Of a DNA stretch of 21,939 bases, positions 8,204-14,814 are shown piece after piece. Both the position numbers and the translations under genes were made by a program. Origin of the DNA: Bacteroidota bacterium (lineage in GTDB: Bacteria; Bacteroidota; Bacteroidia; Cytophagales; Cyclobacteriaceae); contig JAEZBX010000169.1 in the NCBI GenBank assembly GCA_023412765.1, forward strand, positions 1-21,939, in the 5' to 3' direction. The notes below the pieces were generated by a model. It had not been told where the DNA came from, did not search any database, and saw nothing but the letters and a program-made list of their open reading frames with translations. Position 1 is the stretch's first letter. Each line of letters begins with the position of its first letter.

Positions 8204-8298
8204 CCGCAAAGTCGCGAGGGCGCAAAGGGCCTTGGCAACATTTTTAAATAATGTGGGGCCTTTATTAAAACTATCCTTGCGTCTTTGCGCCCTTGCGG
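8204..8298. repeat. inverted pair of CGCAAAG-type 8-bp repeats upstream of ybaB
   Basis: CGC recurs at exact 8-base spacing on the plus strand (8205, 8213, 8221: units like CCGCAAAG, TCGCGAGG, GCGCAAAG). GCG recurs at 8-base spacing in the opposite sense (8279, 8287, 8295: GCGTCTTT, GCGCCCTT). The two groups are imperfect reverse complements separated by ~45 bp of AT-rich sequence, so the gap between the T9SS-protein gene and ybaB can fold into a large hairpin. No T-run follows it on either side. No gene is visible in 8148-8378. Confidence 0.8.
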
Positions 8299-8378
8299 TT
8301 AATTCTTACAAAGTTCGGAAAGAAAAGTCGTATTGAGAAGATCGCGCGCCAGATTGTACCGGATGGCATCAGAATCAA

Positions 8379-10265
8379 TCAATCCTTTCGAAGAAGTACA
8401 AATGGACCAGACTCCTCGAACGTTCTGCCCGTTTGGTCCGTTACCGTAGCACGAAAAACATAAGTTCCTTCTGGCATAAGCGACCCGCGGAACTGACCAT
8501 CCCATCCCTCATCTATATTTTCTGTTACAAATAACATCTCGCCCCATCGATTAAAAATCCTTAATTCAAAAGTTGCTATGAATTGGCCCCGGACATTAAA
8601 AGTGTCATTAAGCCCATCATTATTAGGTGTGAACGCCGTTGGATGGAACAAGTTGGGATTCTTGCTTACAGTGAATGTATTTGAAACGGAAGGAACAATA
8701 CCACCTTCATTGGCGATAGCCGTAATTCGATAAAGAAGTATCTGATTATCGGGATCTTGTGCGTTGTCTGAATACGTTGTCGCATTGGACACATTGACCG
8801 TCTGCAACAAATGACCCGCAGCATTGAATTTCTCGACAACATAGTGATCTACTCCGTTGCTCCAACCTTCGTATTCGTTCCACGAAAGAGTAACACTATT
8901 ATCGGACTCGAGTGTTGGGATCAACTTCAAAGGACAGACCTCAACACTCTGCGGACTCTTGTTGTCGCATGCGTCCGTGTAAGCGATGTTGTAGCAAGTC
9001 GTAACGTCGTTTTGATATTCGTTGTCCGTGAAGTCCTGCGTTGTTGCAGTTGCATTCATTAGAAAACTACCATCAACAGATTTTGAAATTGTATACAACG
9101 AAGGCAGGTAAGCAGGATCCTGGGTCCATTGAAGTTGGACTGAGTTGTCAGTTCCCACAACGGTCGAGATATTCTCGACAACGGTTGGCGTATTTGTAGA
9201 TTGAGCTACAGCGCATACAGGAAGCGTTATACTGGTACTTCCATTAGCATAATTTATGGTCTGCTGGTAGCAGTAGTTTACACCACAGGTAATGCCGGTG
9301 TCATCGACCGAAGTAGCGGCACCACCTTGCGTAAAAGCGAGAGTACCGTCCCTCGTTATGGTGAAGTTAGTAACACCTGCGGAGGAAGTAGCCCAAGTCA
9401 GTCGATTATTATTATTGAGCGCGGCAACGTCAAAGTTTGAGCTACATATGGTATTTGAATATACGGTTGTGTTGTTACACGGATCGAATGCTCCCAGCCT
9501 GAAGCAATAAAAGTTGTTACCCGTTTGAAGATTGTTAATGGTGGTAGTCGACGTTTCATAAACATTTTGCAGATTTTGAAAACCACTTGTTGCGTTTTGC
9601 GCAACCTGCAGGCGGTAGAGTATATTCCCTTCGTTACCAAAATCCAACTGAATGTCATTATTGTTCAAAACTGTAAGTTGAGTTATGGTGGGTACAGGCA
9701 AAGCCAGCACAGCATCTACAGTTTTTGTTGCTGCAGTACAATTGTCATCGGCCCCCAGATTGCGGCCGCGAACCGAAATGGTTTTGGTGCCGGAGGATGC
9801 GAAAGTATGGGTAACAGTTGAAAGCGATGTTGTCACTACCGGAGCCGTTGCATCATTGAAATCTATTACATAGCGATCATAGTTTGTGTCGGTAATATTT
9901 ACTTGAATTCCATTGCTACTGCAGGAGTAGATTTCGAATTCAGGTGGAGTGTCTTCAACAACCGTGATCGTAATGCGATCGGTAATGCCCCCTTGAAAAA
10001 TTCCTACCAGGTTATAAGTTCCAGGTGTAGTGTAGGTGTGTGTAAATACATTCTGGATGGATGTGGCTTCATAGAAAAAATCGCAGTTGATGTTATTGCC
10101 AGGGTCACATATTATGGTTGGCACGGTTAACGTAACTGTGAATGGAGCACACCCTTTTACCTGATCGACTTCGAACGTTCCATTGTTACTGGGATAAGGT
10201 TGGGCAAACGCCAAACAACAACCAAGGCAGCACAAAAGAAAAGCACATCCAAACCTTAACTTCAT
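8379..10265 (-). CDS. secreted PKD/fibronectin-like protein with type IX (type B) secretion C-terminal domain
   Basis: A 628-residue exported protein. The signal peptide (MKLRFGCAFLLCCLGCCLAFA) is probably cut before QPYP. Next are one or two PKD-like Ig folds to ~residue 200 (GCAPFTVTLTVP, FTHTYTTPGTYNLVG, HTFASSGTKTISVRG). Several fibronectin-III-like modules follow, with Cys pairs and FRLGAFDPC / YRITAIA elements. From about residue 540 comes the gliding-motility-associated C-terminal domain: HPTAFTPNNDGLNDTFNVRG, LRIFNRWGEMLF, WDGQFRG and YVFRATVTDQTGR. That domain is the type B sorting signal for the type IX secretion system, so the protein is likely released or surface-bound; the ligand is unknown. 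The start is set at the ATG at 10265, not the longer frame at 10277, because it overlaps the hutH stop as ATGA and begins a proper signal peptide. Confidence 0.93.
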   Translation of the reverse strand: MKLRFGCAFLLCCLGCCLAFAQPYPSNNGTFEVDQVKGCAPFTVTLTVPTIICDPGNNINCDFFYEATSIQNVFTHTYTTPGTYNLVGIFQGGITDRITITVVEDTPPEFEIYSCSSNGIQVNITDTNYDRYVIDFNDATAPVVTTSLSTVTHTFASSGTKTISVRGRNLGADDNCTAATKTVDAVLALPVPTITQLTVLNNNDIQLDFGNEGNILYRLQVAQNATSGFQNLQNVYETSTTTINNLQTGNNFYCFRLGAFDPCNNTTVYSNTICSSNFDVAALNNNNRLTWATSSAGVTNFTITRDGTLAFTQGGAATSVDDTGITCGVNYCYQQTINYANGSTSITLPVCAVAQSTNTPTVVENISTVVGTDNSVQLQWTQDPAYLPSLYTISKSVDGSFLMNATATTQDFTDNEYQNDVTTCYNIAYTDACDNKSPQSVEVCPLKLIPTLESDNSVTLSWNEYEGWSNGVDHYVVEKFNAAGHLLQTVNVSNATTYSDNAQDPDNQILLYRITAIANEGGIVPSVSNTFTVSKNPNLFHPTAFTPNNDGLNDTFNVRGQFIATFELRIFNRWGEMLFVTENIDEGWDGQFRGSLMPEGTYVFRATVTDQTGRTFEESGPFVLLRKD

Positions 10266-11761
10266 TTGGGTTCCCAATTTTTTAAAAATTGCTCAGCTTT
10301 TCGAAGGTCTTTGAAGAATACCCGGTCATCTTCTATAAACGCTACAATCTCGCGGAAATTACTTAACAGGTCCTCCAGCGCTGGGGAGGTTTTTAAGGGC
10401 CTTCTAAACATCATTGCCTGAGCCGCTGTAATCAATTCAATAGCGAGAATTGAGTATAAATTTTGGACTACCCTAAAGGCTTTTGTAGCTGCATTTGCGC
10501 CCATGCTCACATGATCTTCCTGGCCATTTGATGAAACAATTGAATCAACAGAGGCAGGCGTGCAAAGCTGCTTATTCTGGCTCACCAAAGAAGCAGCAGT
10601 ATATTGAGGGATCATTAGCCCCGAGTTAATACCTGGATTTGCAATCAGGTAATTGGGAAGATCCCGGGCTCCGGCGATGAGTTGGTATGTCCTTCGTTCG
10701 GAAATACTACCCAACTCCGATAGGGCGATGCAAAGAAAATCAAGCGCAACTGCAAGCGGTTGACCATGAAAATTTCCTGCCGAAATAATTGCATCTTCCT
10801 CGGGGAAAATATTCGGATTATCGGTTACGCTGTTTACTTCAATTGTAAATATGTTCGTAACGAAGTCAACGGTGTCGGCACTGGCACCATGTACTTGTGG
10901 AATGCACCTGAAGGAGTAGGGATCCTGGACATGCTTTTTCTTTTGCTTGATCAGTTCACTGCCCTGAAGAATTTGCACAATCTGATGTGCTGTTTCAATT
11001 TGTCCTTTTTGAGGACGAATTGTACTTACCGAAGGAAGGAATGGTTCAATACGACCATCAAACGCATCCAATGACAACGCACCGATCCAATTAGCAAGCT
11101 TCAATAATTTGTGAGCATGCAGCAGGCACCAAACGCCATAAGCACCCATGAATTGCGTCCCATTCAACAAAGCAAGACCTTCCTTTGTCTCCAGCGTCAA
11201 TGGATTCCACTGCAGTTTTTGATGTATTGCCTCACCAGAAATCTTATTACCCTGAAATACTACCTCGCCGAGACCTATCAACGGTAGGGACATATGCGCC
11301 AGAGGAGCGAGATCGCCGGACGCTCCTAATGAACCCATCTCAAAAATCACGGGGAGCACATCTTCGTTAAACATATCGACCAACCGCTGAGCCGTTGACA
11401 GCTGTACGCCCGAGTGACCGTATGACAGCGATTGAACTTTCAAGAAAAGCATAAGCCTCACAATCTCGGAAGGAACTTCTGGACCAGTACCGCAAGCGTG
11501 GGATTTTACCAGGTTCTCCTGTAGCTTCTCCAGTTGATGCGATGGAATGTGCCTGTTGTAGAGAGATCCGAATCCTGTGTTGATACCATAGATAGGTTGA
11601 TTCGATTCCCTTAGCTTCTTATCAAGGTAGGATCGGCACTGTTCAATTTTTTCTTTAGCGCCGTTGGACAGTTCCAATGTAACGTTGCCTGAAGGGATCA
11701 ACGCAAGATCTCGCAGGGTAAGCTTTTTGTCGGAGATATAATGAACGCTGGTTTTGGCCAT
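10262..11761 (-). CDS. hutH: histidine ammonia-lyase (HAL/PAL/TAL family)
   Basis: Cytoplasmic lyase that removes ammonia from L-histidine to give urocanate. The 499 residues contain the self-cyclising Ala147-Ser-Gly triad (GSLGASGDLAPLAHM) that forms the MIO cofactor, Tyr58 in IYGINTGFGSL, the LALLNGTQ block with Asn200, QDPYSFRCIPQVHGA, and SSNGQEDHVSMGANA near the C-terminus. His88 in SHACGTG and Glu in ILAIELITAAQ fit HutH rather than PAL. TAL is harder to exclude because it also has a histidine at the first site. The start is the ATG at 11761, with AAGGA seven bases upstream; the preceding in-frame TTG is not needed. No hutU, hutI or hutG lies nearby. It follows hisS by 70 bp, and its stop overlaps the T9SS protein's start, so the three may be one operon. 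Confidence 0.88.
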   Translation of the reverse strand: MAKTSVHYISDKKLTLRDLALIPSGNVTLELSNGAKEKIEQCRSYLDKKLRESNQPIYGINTGFGSLYNRHIPSHQLEKLQENLVKSHACGTGPEVPSEIVRLMLFLKVQSLSYGHSGVQLSTAQRLVDMFNEDVLPVIFEMGSLGASGDLAPLAHMSLPLIGLGEVVFQGNKISGEAIHQKLQWNPLTLETKEGLALLNGTQFMGAYGVWCLLHAHKLLKLANWIGALSLDAFDGRIEPFLPSVSTIRPQKGQIETAHQIVQILQGSELIKQKKKHVQDPYSFRCIPQVHGASADTVDFVTNIFTIEVNSVTDNPNIFPEEDAIISAGNFHGQPLAVALDFLCIALSELGSISERRTYQLIAGARDLPNYLIANPGINSGLMIPQYTAASLVSQNKQLCTPASVDSIVSSNGQEDHVSMGANAATKAFRVVQNLYSILAIELITAAQAMMFRRPLKTSPALEDLLSNFREIVAFIEDDRVFFKDLRKAEQFLKNWEPK

Positions 11762-11831
11762 CAAAATTCCTTTAGGTCCTTGCGCAGTTAAAAGTAAATT
11801 TTCTCCATTAACGCAGATTGTAAGTTAGGAA

Positions 11832-13202
11832 CTAATAGGATTTATTTAATCTTTTGATCACCTCATCGATGGTGAGGGTTTCTTGTTTCCCCTCATTCAT
11901 ATTCTTCAAAGTCAGCTTGCCAGTACTTATTTCCTCGGACCCTATGATGATAGTGTATTCAATTCCTTTCTTGTTGGCAAAATCGAGTTGCTTTTTCAGC
12001 TTCGACGAATCGGGATAAATTTCCGAGGGAATGCCAGCGTCGCGTAGCTTGGAGATTAGTCCCAAACCATATCGCATACTCGCTTCATCAAAATGACAGA
12101 TCAAAACTTTAGACGATGCATGCGTTTCTGTAGGGAAAAGCCCAAGCTCTTGCATTGCGTCGTACAAGCGATCTACACCAAATGAAAAACCAACGCCGGA
12201 TAATTTTTCCTTGTCGCCGAACGATTGTGTGAGATTATCATAGCGTCCGCCGCCACTTACACTTCCGATTTTGACGTTGTTAATTTTAACTTCGAAGATA
12301 CAACCTGTATAATAGCTTAGTCCGCGGGCTAGTGCGATATCAAACTCAACATGGTTTTCGTCCGATCCAAAGCCGTGAATCAAAGAGAGAACATTTTGTA
12401 AATCCCGGACACCCTTTTCACCCTCGCTTCCGACTTTGGCTGTAAGCATCTTCAACTTATCCTGGGTCGATCCCGCGGTATTTAATATATCAAATAACAT
12501 CGTGAGACTTTGCTCGGTAAAGTTTTTTGCACGCAGTTCATCTTTAACTTTTTCTTCGCCGATCTTATCTAATTTGTCTATTGCGATGAACAACGCCGAC
12601 TCATTTTGTGCTGCGCCAATTGCTTTTGCTATGCCCGAAAGAACGTCGCGGTGATTTACCTTGATTGTGTAATCCTTAATACCTAAGCGAGAGAAGACGG
12701 ACTTGATCATAAGGATGATTTCGGCTTCGCAGATAAGTGAATTCGTACCGACAACGTCCGCGTCACATTGATAAAATTCGCGGTACCTGCCTTTTTGTGG
12801 ATTATCGCCCCTCCAAACGGGCTGGATCTGGTAACGTTTAAAGGGAAAGCTAATCTCGTTTCGGTTCATTACCACATATCTCGCGAAGGGTACGGTGAGA
12901 TCATACCGCAGGCCTTTTTCTGCTATGAAATTGCTGATTGATTTAGAGGTGCCGGATTCCAGCACTTTCGGAGGAACTGACTTAAGAAAGTCACCTGAGT
13001 TTAGAATCCTGAACAATAACTGGTCGCCTTCATCCCCGTACTTTCCCGTCAGCGTTGACAAATTTTCCATTGCCGGGGTCTCAAGTGGTTGAAATCCAAA
13101 TATTTGGAAAACGCTACGAATATTTTCTAAAATGAATTGCCTTTTGGCCATGACAGCCGGTCCAAAATCCCGGGTTCCTTTTGGAAGGGTAGGTTTTTCC
13201 AT
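11832..13202 (-). CDS. hisS: histidine--tRNA ligase
   Basis: Class II synthetase that charges tRNA-His. At 456 residues it is near the family norm. It opens with LPKGTRDFGP (motif near residue 7), followed by the motif 1 helix ending ETPAMENL, LRYDLTVPFARYV (98-110), motif 2 WRGDNPQKGRYREFYQCDADVVG (130-152), and the histidine-specific LARGLSYYTGCIFEV loop. Motif 3 SGVGFSFGVDRL and an anticodon-binding domain (ILICHFDE-like VLICHFDEASM, then a Rossmann-type fold to the end) follow. The start MEKPTLPKG matches the usual N-terminus. A heptad array lies 12-46 bp upstream. The next minus-strand gene downstream is hutH, so a histidine-using enzyme and a histidine-degrading enzyme are adjacent. Confidence 0.96.
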   Translation of the reverse strand: MEKPTLPKGTRDFGPAVMAKRQFILENIRSVFQIFGFQPLETPAMENLSTLTGKYGDEGDQLLFRILNSGDFLKSVPPKVLESGTSKSISNFIAEKGLRYDLTVPFARYVVMNRNEISFPFKRYQIQPVWRGDNPQKGRYREFYQCDADVVGTNSLICEAEIILMIKSVFSRLGIKDYTIKVNHRDVLSGIAKAIGAAQNESALFIAIDKLDKIGEEKVKDELRAKNFTEQSLTMLFDILNTAGSTQDKLKMLTAKVGSEGEKGVRDLQNVLSLIHGFGSDENHVEFDIALARGLSYYTGCIFEVKINNVKIGSVSGGGRYDNLTQSFGDKEKLSGVGFSFGVDRLYDAMQELGLFPTETHASSKVLICHFDEASMRYGLGLISKLRDAGIPSEIYPDSSKLKKQLDFANKKGIEYTIIIGSEEISTGKLTLKNMNEGKQETLTIDEVIKRLNKSY

Positions 13203-13214
13203 ATAAATCGTATA

Positions 13215-13249
13215 AGGTTTCAGGTTTGAGGTTTCAAGTTTGAAGTTTC
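13215..13249. repeat. heptad array upstream of hisS
   Basis: Five exact 7-bp units on the plus strand: AGGTTTC, AGGTTTG, AGGTTTC, AAGTTTG, AAGTTTC. On the hisS coding strand they read as C-rich units (GAAACCT, CAAACCT), ending 12 bp before the start codon. Positions 13250-13320 between this and the next array show nothing recognisable. Confidence 0.85.
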
Positions 13250-13320
13250 CGCCTGAACACTATTCAACCTGAGATTTAAACTTAATAAGTCGCAATTTTA
13301 AGGGTAAACAGGCAGACCAC

Positions 13321-13357
13321 AACTTTAAACCTTAAACTTTAAACCGTAAACTTTGTA
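13321..13357. repeat. heptad array forming the left inverted arm around the 50-residue gene
   Basis: Units ACTTTAA, ACCTTAA, ACTTTAA, ACCGTAA, ACTTTGT at 13322-13356. The 37 bases 13321-13357 are the reverse complement of 13610-13646 with one mismatch by hand count, including the odd final TACAAAG unit. It lies upstream of the -7 box, and its last unit contains the candidate -33 TTTG. Confidence 0.85.
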
Positions 13358-13382
13358 ATTCAGGATTTCCCCCTTATTTTTG
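13352..13382 (+). promoter_or_regulatory. Bacteroidota-type promoter of the 50-residue gene
   Basis: TTTG at 13352-13355 and TATTTTTG at 13375-13382 match the -33 TTTG and -7 TAnnTTTG consensus with a 19-bp spacer. Expected start of transcription is near 13387-13390, giving a 5' leader of roughly 16-19 bases. The -33 element lies inside the last unit of the heptad array. Confidence 0.6.
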
Positions 13383-13405
13383 CGCACTCAAAATTAAACC
13401 GAATC

Positions 13406-13558
13406 ATGGCAGTAACGAGATTGAAGCGAAAAGGCCGCAAAGACAAGGCAAAATCAGCAGTTAGACGTCAATCGTTGAAGAATCAAAATTTTCAACCTGT
13501 CATCAGAAATGTTGATATAGAAAAGGTCAAGGAAGAGTTCAAAGCGAAAAAGGGTTAA
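13406..13558 (+). CDS. 50-residue lysine/arginine-rich protein, function unknown
   Basis: A very basic 50-residue protein (MAVTRLKRKGRKDKAKSAVR at the front, then NFQPVIRNVDIEKVKEEFKA near the end). About a third of the residues are Lys or Arg, clustered in the first 25, with a PVIRNVDIEKVKEEF helix after them. This layout, a disordered basic head and short acidic/basic helix, suggests RNA or ribosome binding, but I do not recognise a named family with certainty; similar tiny basic proteins are conserved across Bacteroidota. The case for a real gene is a consensus promoter 24 bp upstream of the ATG, a textbook terminator 22 bp after the stop, and unambiguous coding character. It is monocistronic and on the opposite strand to hisS and murA. 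Confidence 0.85.
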   Translation: MAVTRLKRKGRKDKAKSAVRRQSLKNQNFQPVIRNVDIEKVKEEFKAKKG

Positions 13559-13580
13559 TCTCTTTTTTAAAGAATATTAG

Positions 13581-13604
13581 AGTCCTGTTTTGCAGGACTT
13601 TTTT
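13581..13604 (+). terminator. intrinsic terminator of the 50-residue gene
   Basis: AGTCCTG (13581-13587) pairs with CAGGACT (13593-13599) around a 5-base loop, followed by a run of T to 13604. It lies 22 bp after the stop codon and before the right-hand heptad arm. Confidence 0.93.
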
Positions 13605-13609
13605 ATTTA

Positions 13610-13663
13610 TACAAAGTTTAAGGTTTAAAGTTTAAGGTTTAAAGTTTAAGGTTTAAAGTTTTG
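13610..13663. repeat. heptad array forming the right inverted arm around the 50-residue gene
   Basis: Seven units in strict alternation at 13615-13663 (AGTTTAA, GGTTTAA, repeated, ending AGTTTTG), so the true period is 14 bp. It is preceded by ACAAAG. Positions 13610-13646 pair with 13321-13357. Positions 13664-13778 that follow hold no gene or motif that I can identify. Confidence 0.88.
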
Positions 13664-13778
13664 CAGAGATTCTAGTTCAACGCTTGTTATTGATTAGTGC
13701 TTTGAAGCTGCTCGATACCAAAATTAATGCTCGTAATTACGATCGGCAGTAAGTTGTCCCATAGCTTAATCTCTGATA

Positions 13779-13834
13779 ACTTCAAACCTCAAACCTCAAA
13801 CTTTAAACCTTAAACCTTAAACCATCAACTTTAA
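13779..13834. repeat. heptad array upstream of the exonuclease gene (left inverted arm)
   Basis: Eight consecutive units: ACTTCAA, ACCTCAA twice, ACTTTAA, ACCTTAA twice, ACCATCA, ACTTTAA. The last unit ends two bases before the ATG at 13837, so it occupies the whole immediate 5' region where a ribosome-binding site would be. Positions 13779-13820 are the reverse complement of 14630-14671 at 40 of 42 positions. Confidence 0.9.
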
Positions 13835-13836
13835 AA

Positions 13837-14607
13837 ATGCATTTAGTCAATTGGAATGTAAACGGTATCCGATCAATCATTAAGAAAGATTTTTACAAGG
13901 ACGTTAAAATGATGGATCCTGATATTTTTTGCATGCAGGAAACAAAAGCCGGTGAAGAAGACGTGCGCTCATCGCTCGAAGCGCTTGAGGGCTATCATGT
14001 TTACGTAAATGCTTCGAAGGCAAGGAAAGGGTATTCAGGGACTACTATTGCTTCCAGGATAGAACCTCTTCAAGTTACATATGACATGGGACTCGAAGAA
14101 CATGACCAGGAAGGGCGAGTCATTACAGCTGAATATCCTACGTTTTTTCTTACAACTGTCTACACACCTAATGCAGGAGAAGGGCTCACGCGTTTGGACT
14201 ACCGCGAGCGTTGGGATAAAGATTTCCGCGAGTATGTGCAATGGCTCGACCGACGTAAACCCTCGATCATTTGTGGAGATCTTAATGTAGCGCATCAGCC
14301 GATAGATATCGCGCGACCAAAAGAAAATTACAATAAATCAGCGGGCTATACGCAGAGAGAGATCGATGGTTTTACTCGTCTGCTGGAATGCGGTTTTGTC
14401 GATACTTTCCGACGATTTTATCCTGAGCAGGTGAAGTACACCTATTGGAACTACGTGACAAATGCACGCGCAAAAAATTCGGGGTGGCGAATCGATTATT
14501 TTCTTGTCCCCGAAAGAATCATTGACAAAGTAAAGGACGCGATGGTTTACGATCAGTATCTGGGATCGGATCATTGTCCGGTTGGACTGTCAATTGACCT
14601 GTCGTAG
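13837..14607 (+). CDS. xth: exodeoxyribonuclease III / AP endonuclease
   Basis: Mg-dependent base-excision repair enzyme of the EEP fold that cuts 5' of abasic sites and trims 3' blocks. The 256 residues match the ~255-residue ExoA/Xth size. Active-site residues visible are Asn7 in NWNVNGIRS, Glu35 in FCMQETKAG, Tyr109 in VYTPNAGEG, Asp148 and Asn150 in CGDLNVAHQPID, Asp220 in WRIDYFLV and His246 in GSDHCPVGL, so it should be active. The start MHLVNWNVNGIRS is the family's standard N-terminus. It is a single-gene unit on the plus strand between minus-strand hisS and murA. The heptad array just upstream leaves no Shine-Dalgarno sequence, and the downstream array begins inside the stop codon. 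Confidence 0.96.
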   Translation: MHLVNWNVNGIRSIIKKDFYKDVKMMDPDIFCMQETKAGEEDVRSSLEALEGYHVYVNASKARKGYSGTTIASRIEPLQVTYDMGLEEHDQEGRVITAEYPTFFLTTVYTPNAGEGLTRLDYRERWDKDFREYVQWLDRRKPSIICGDLNVAHQPIDIARPKENYNKSAGYTQREIDGFTRLLECGFVDTFRRFYPEQVKYTYWNYVTNARAKNSGWRIDYFLVPERIIDKVKDAMVYDQYLGSDHCPVGLSIDLS

Positions 14608-14682
14608 TTTAAAGTTTAAAGTTTAAAGTTTAAGGTTTAAGGTTTAAGGTTTGAGGTTTGAGGTTTGAGGTTTGAGGTTTCG
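14606..14682. repeat. eleven-unit graded heptad array overlapping the exonuclease stop codon (right inverted arm)
   Basis: Units at 14606-14682: AGTTTAA x4, GGTTTAA x2, GGTTTGA x4, GGTTTCG. The first unit uses the AG of the TAG stop. The order of variants mirrors the upstream arm (TTAA-type next to the gene, TTGA-type away from it). It is followed by the palindrome CGCTCGAGCG (14681-14690). Confidence 0.92.
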
Positions 14683-14773
14683 CTCGAGCGTAGTGAGTGC
14701 TCGCTCATCGGGCTGCAATAAATCGTCTTAGCAGACACCAGCGTTGCATTTTGCGTTGTGCTTTGTGCTTAAG
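14681..14773. repeat. palindrome and GC-phased heptads between the exonuclease and murA
   Basis: CGCTCGAGCG (14681-14690) is a perfect 10-bp palindrome, and GAGCG at 14686-14690 can also pair with CGCTC at 14702-14706. Further on, GC recurs every seven bases (14746, 14753, 14760, 14767: GCATTTT, GCGTTGT, GCTTTGT, GCTTAAG), ending in the palindrome GCTTAAGC. With the flanking arrays, repeats occupy most of the 205-bp gap, and no gene is visible. Confidence 0.7.
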
Positions 14774-14780
14774 CAGCATC

Positions 14781-14814
14781 AAGCTGTCAGCTGATAGCTG
14801 TTAGCTGACAGCTT
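14781..14814. repeat. AGCT-phased heptads forming a 12-bp perfect hairpin at the murA stop
   Basis: AGCT occurs at 14782, 14789, 14796, 14803 and 14810, exactly seven bases apart. AAGCTGTCAGCT (14781-14792) is the exact reverse complement of AGCTGACAGCTT (14803-14814), with a 10-base loop. The right arm overlaps the murA TAA stop (14813-14815). It may block read-through between the convergent xth and murA genes, but it has no T-run. Confidence 0.85.

Noticed and set aside
10262..11761. Tyrosine ammonia-lyase of a flexirubin-type pigment cluster
   Set aside because: The residues fit HutH and no pigment genes (ketosynthases, acyl carrier proteins) lie in the window, but this cannot be fully excluded from sequence.
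13779..14671. Insertion sequence or transposon carrying xth
   Set aside because: Inverted arms are present, but there is no transposase, and the arms are low-complexity tandem units of a family found at other sites; I see no target duplication.
13215..14682. CRISPR array or integron-like cassette array
   Set aside because: Repeat units are 7 bp with no 23-47-bp repeat and unique spacers, and there is no cas gene, integrase or attC-like fold with recognisable core sites.
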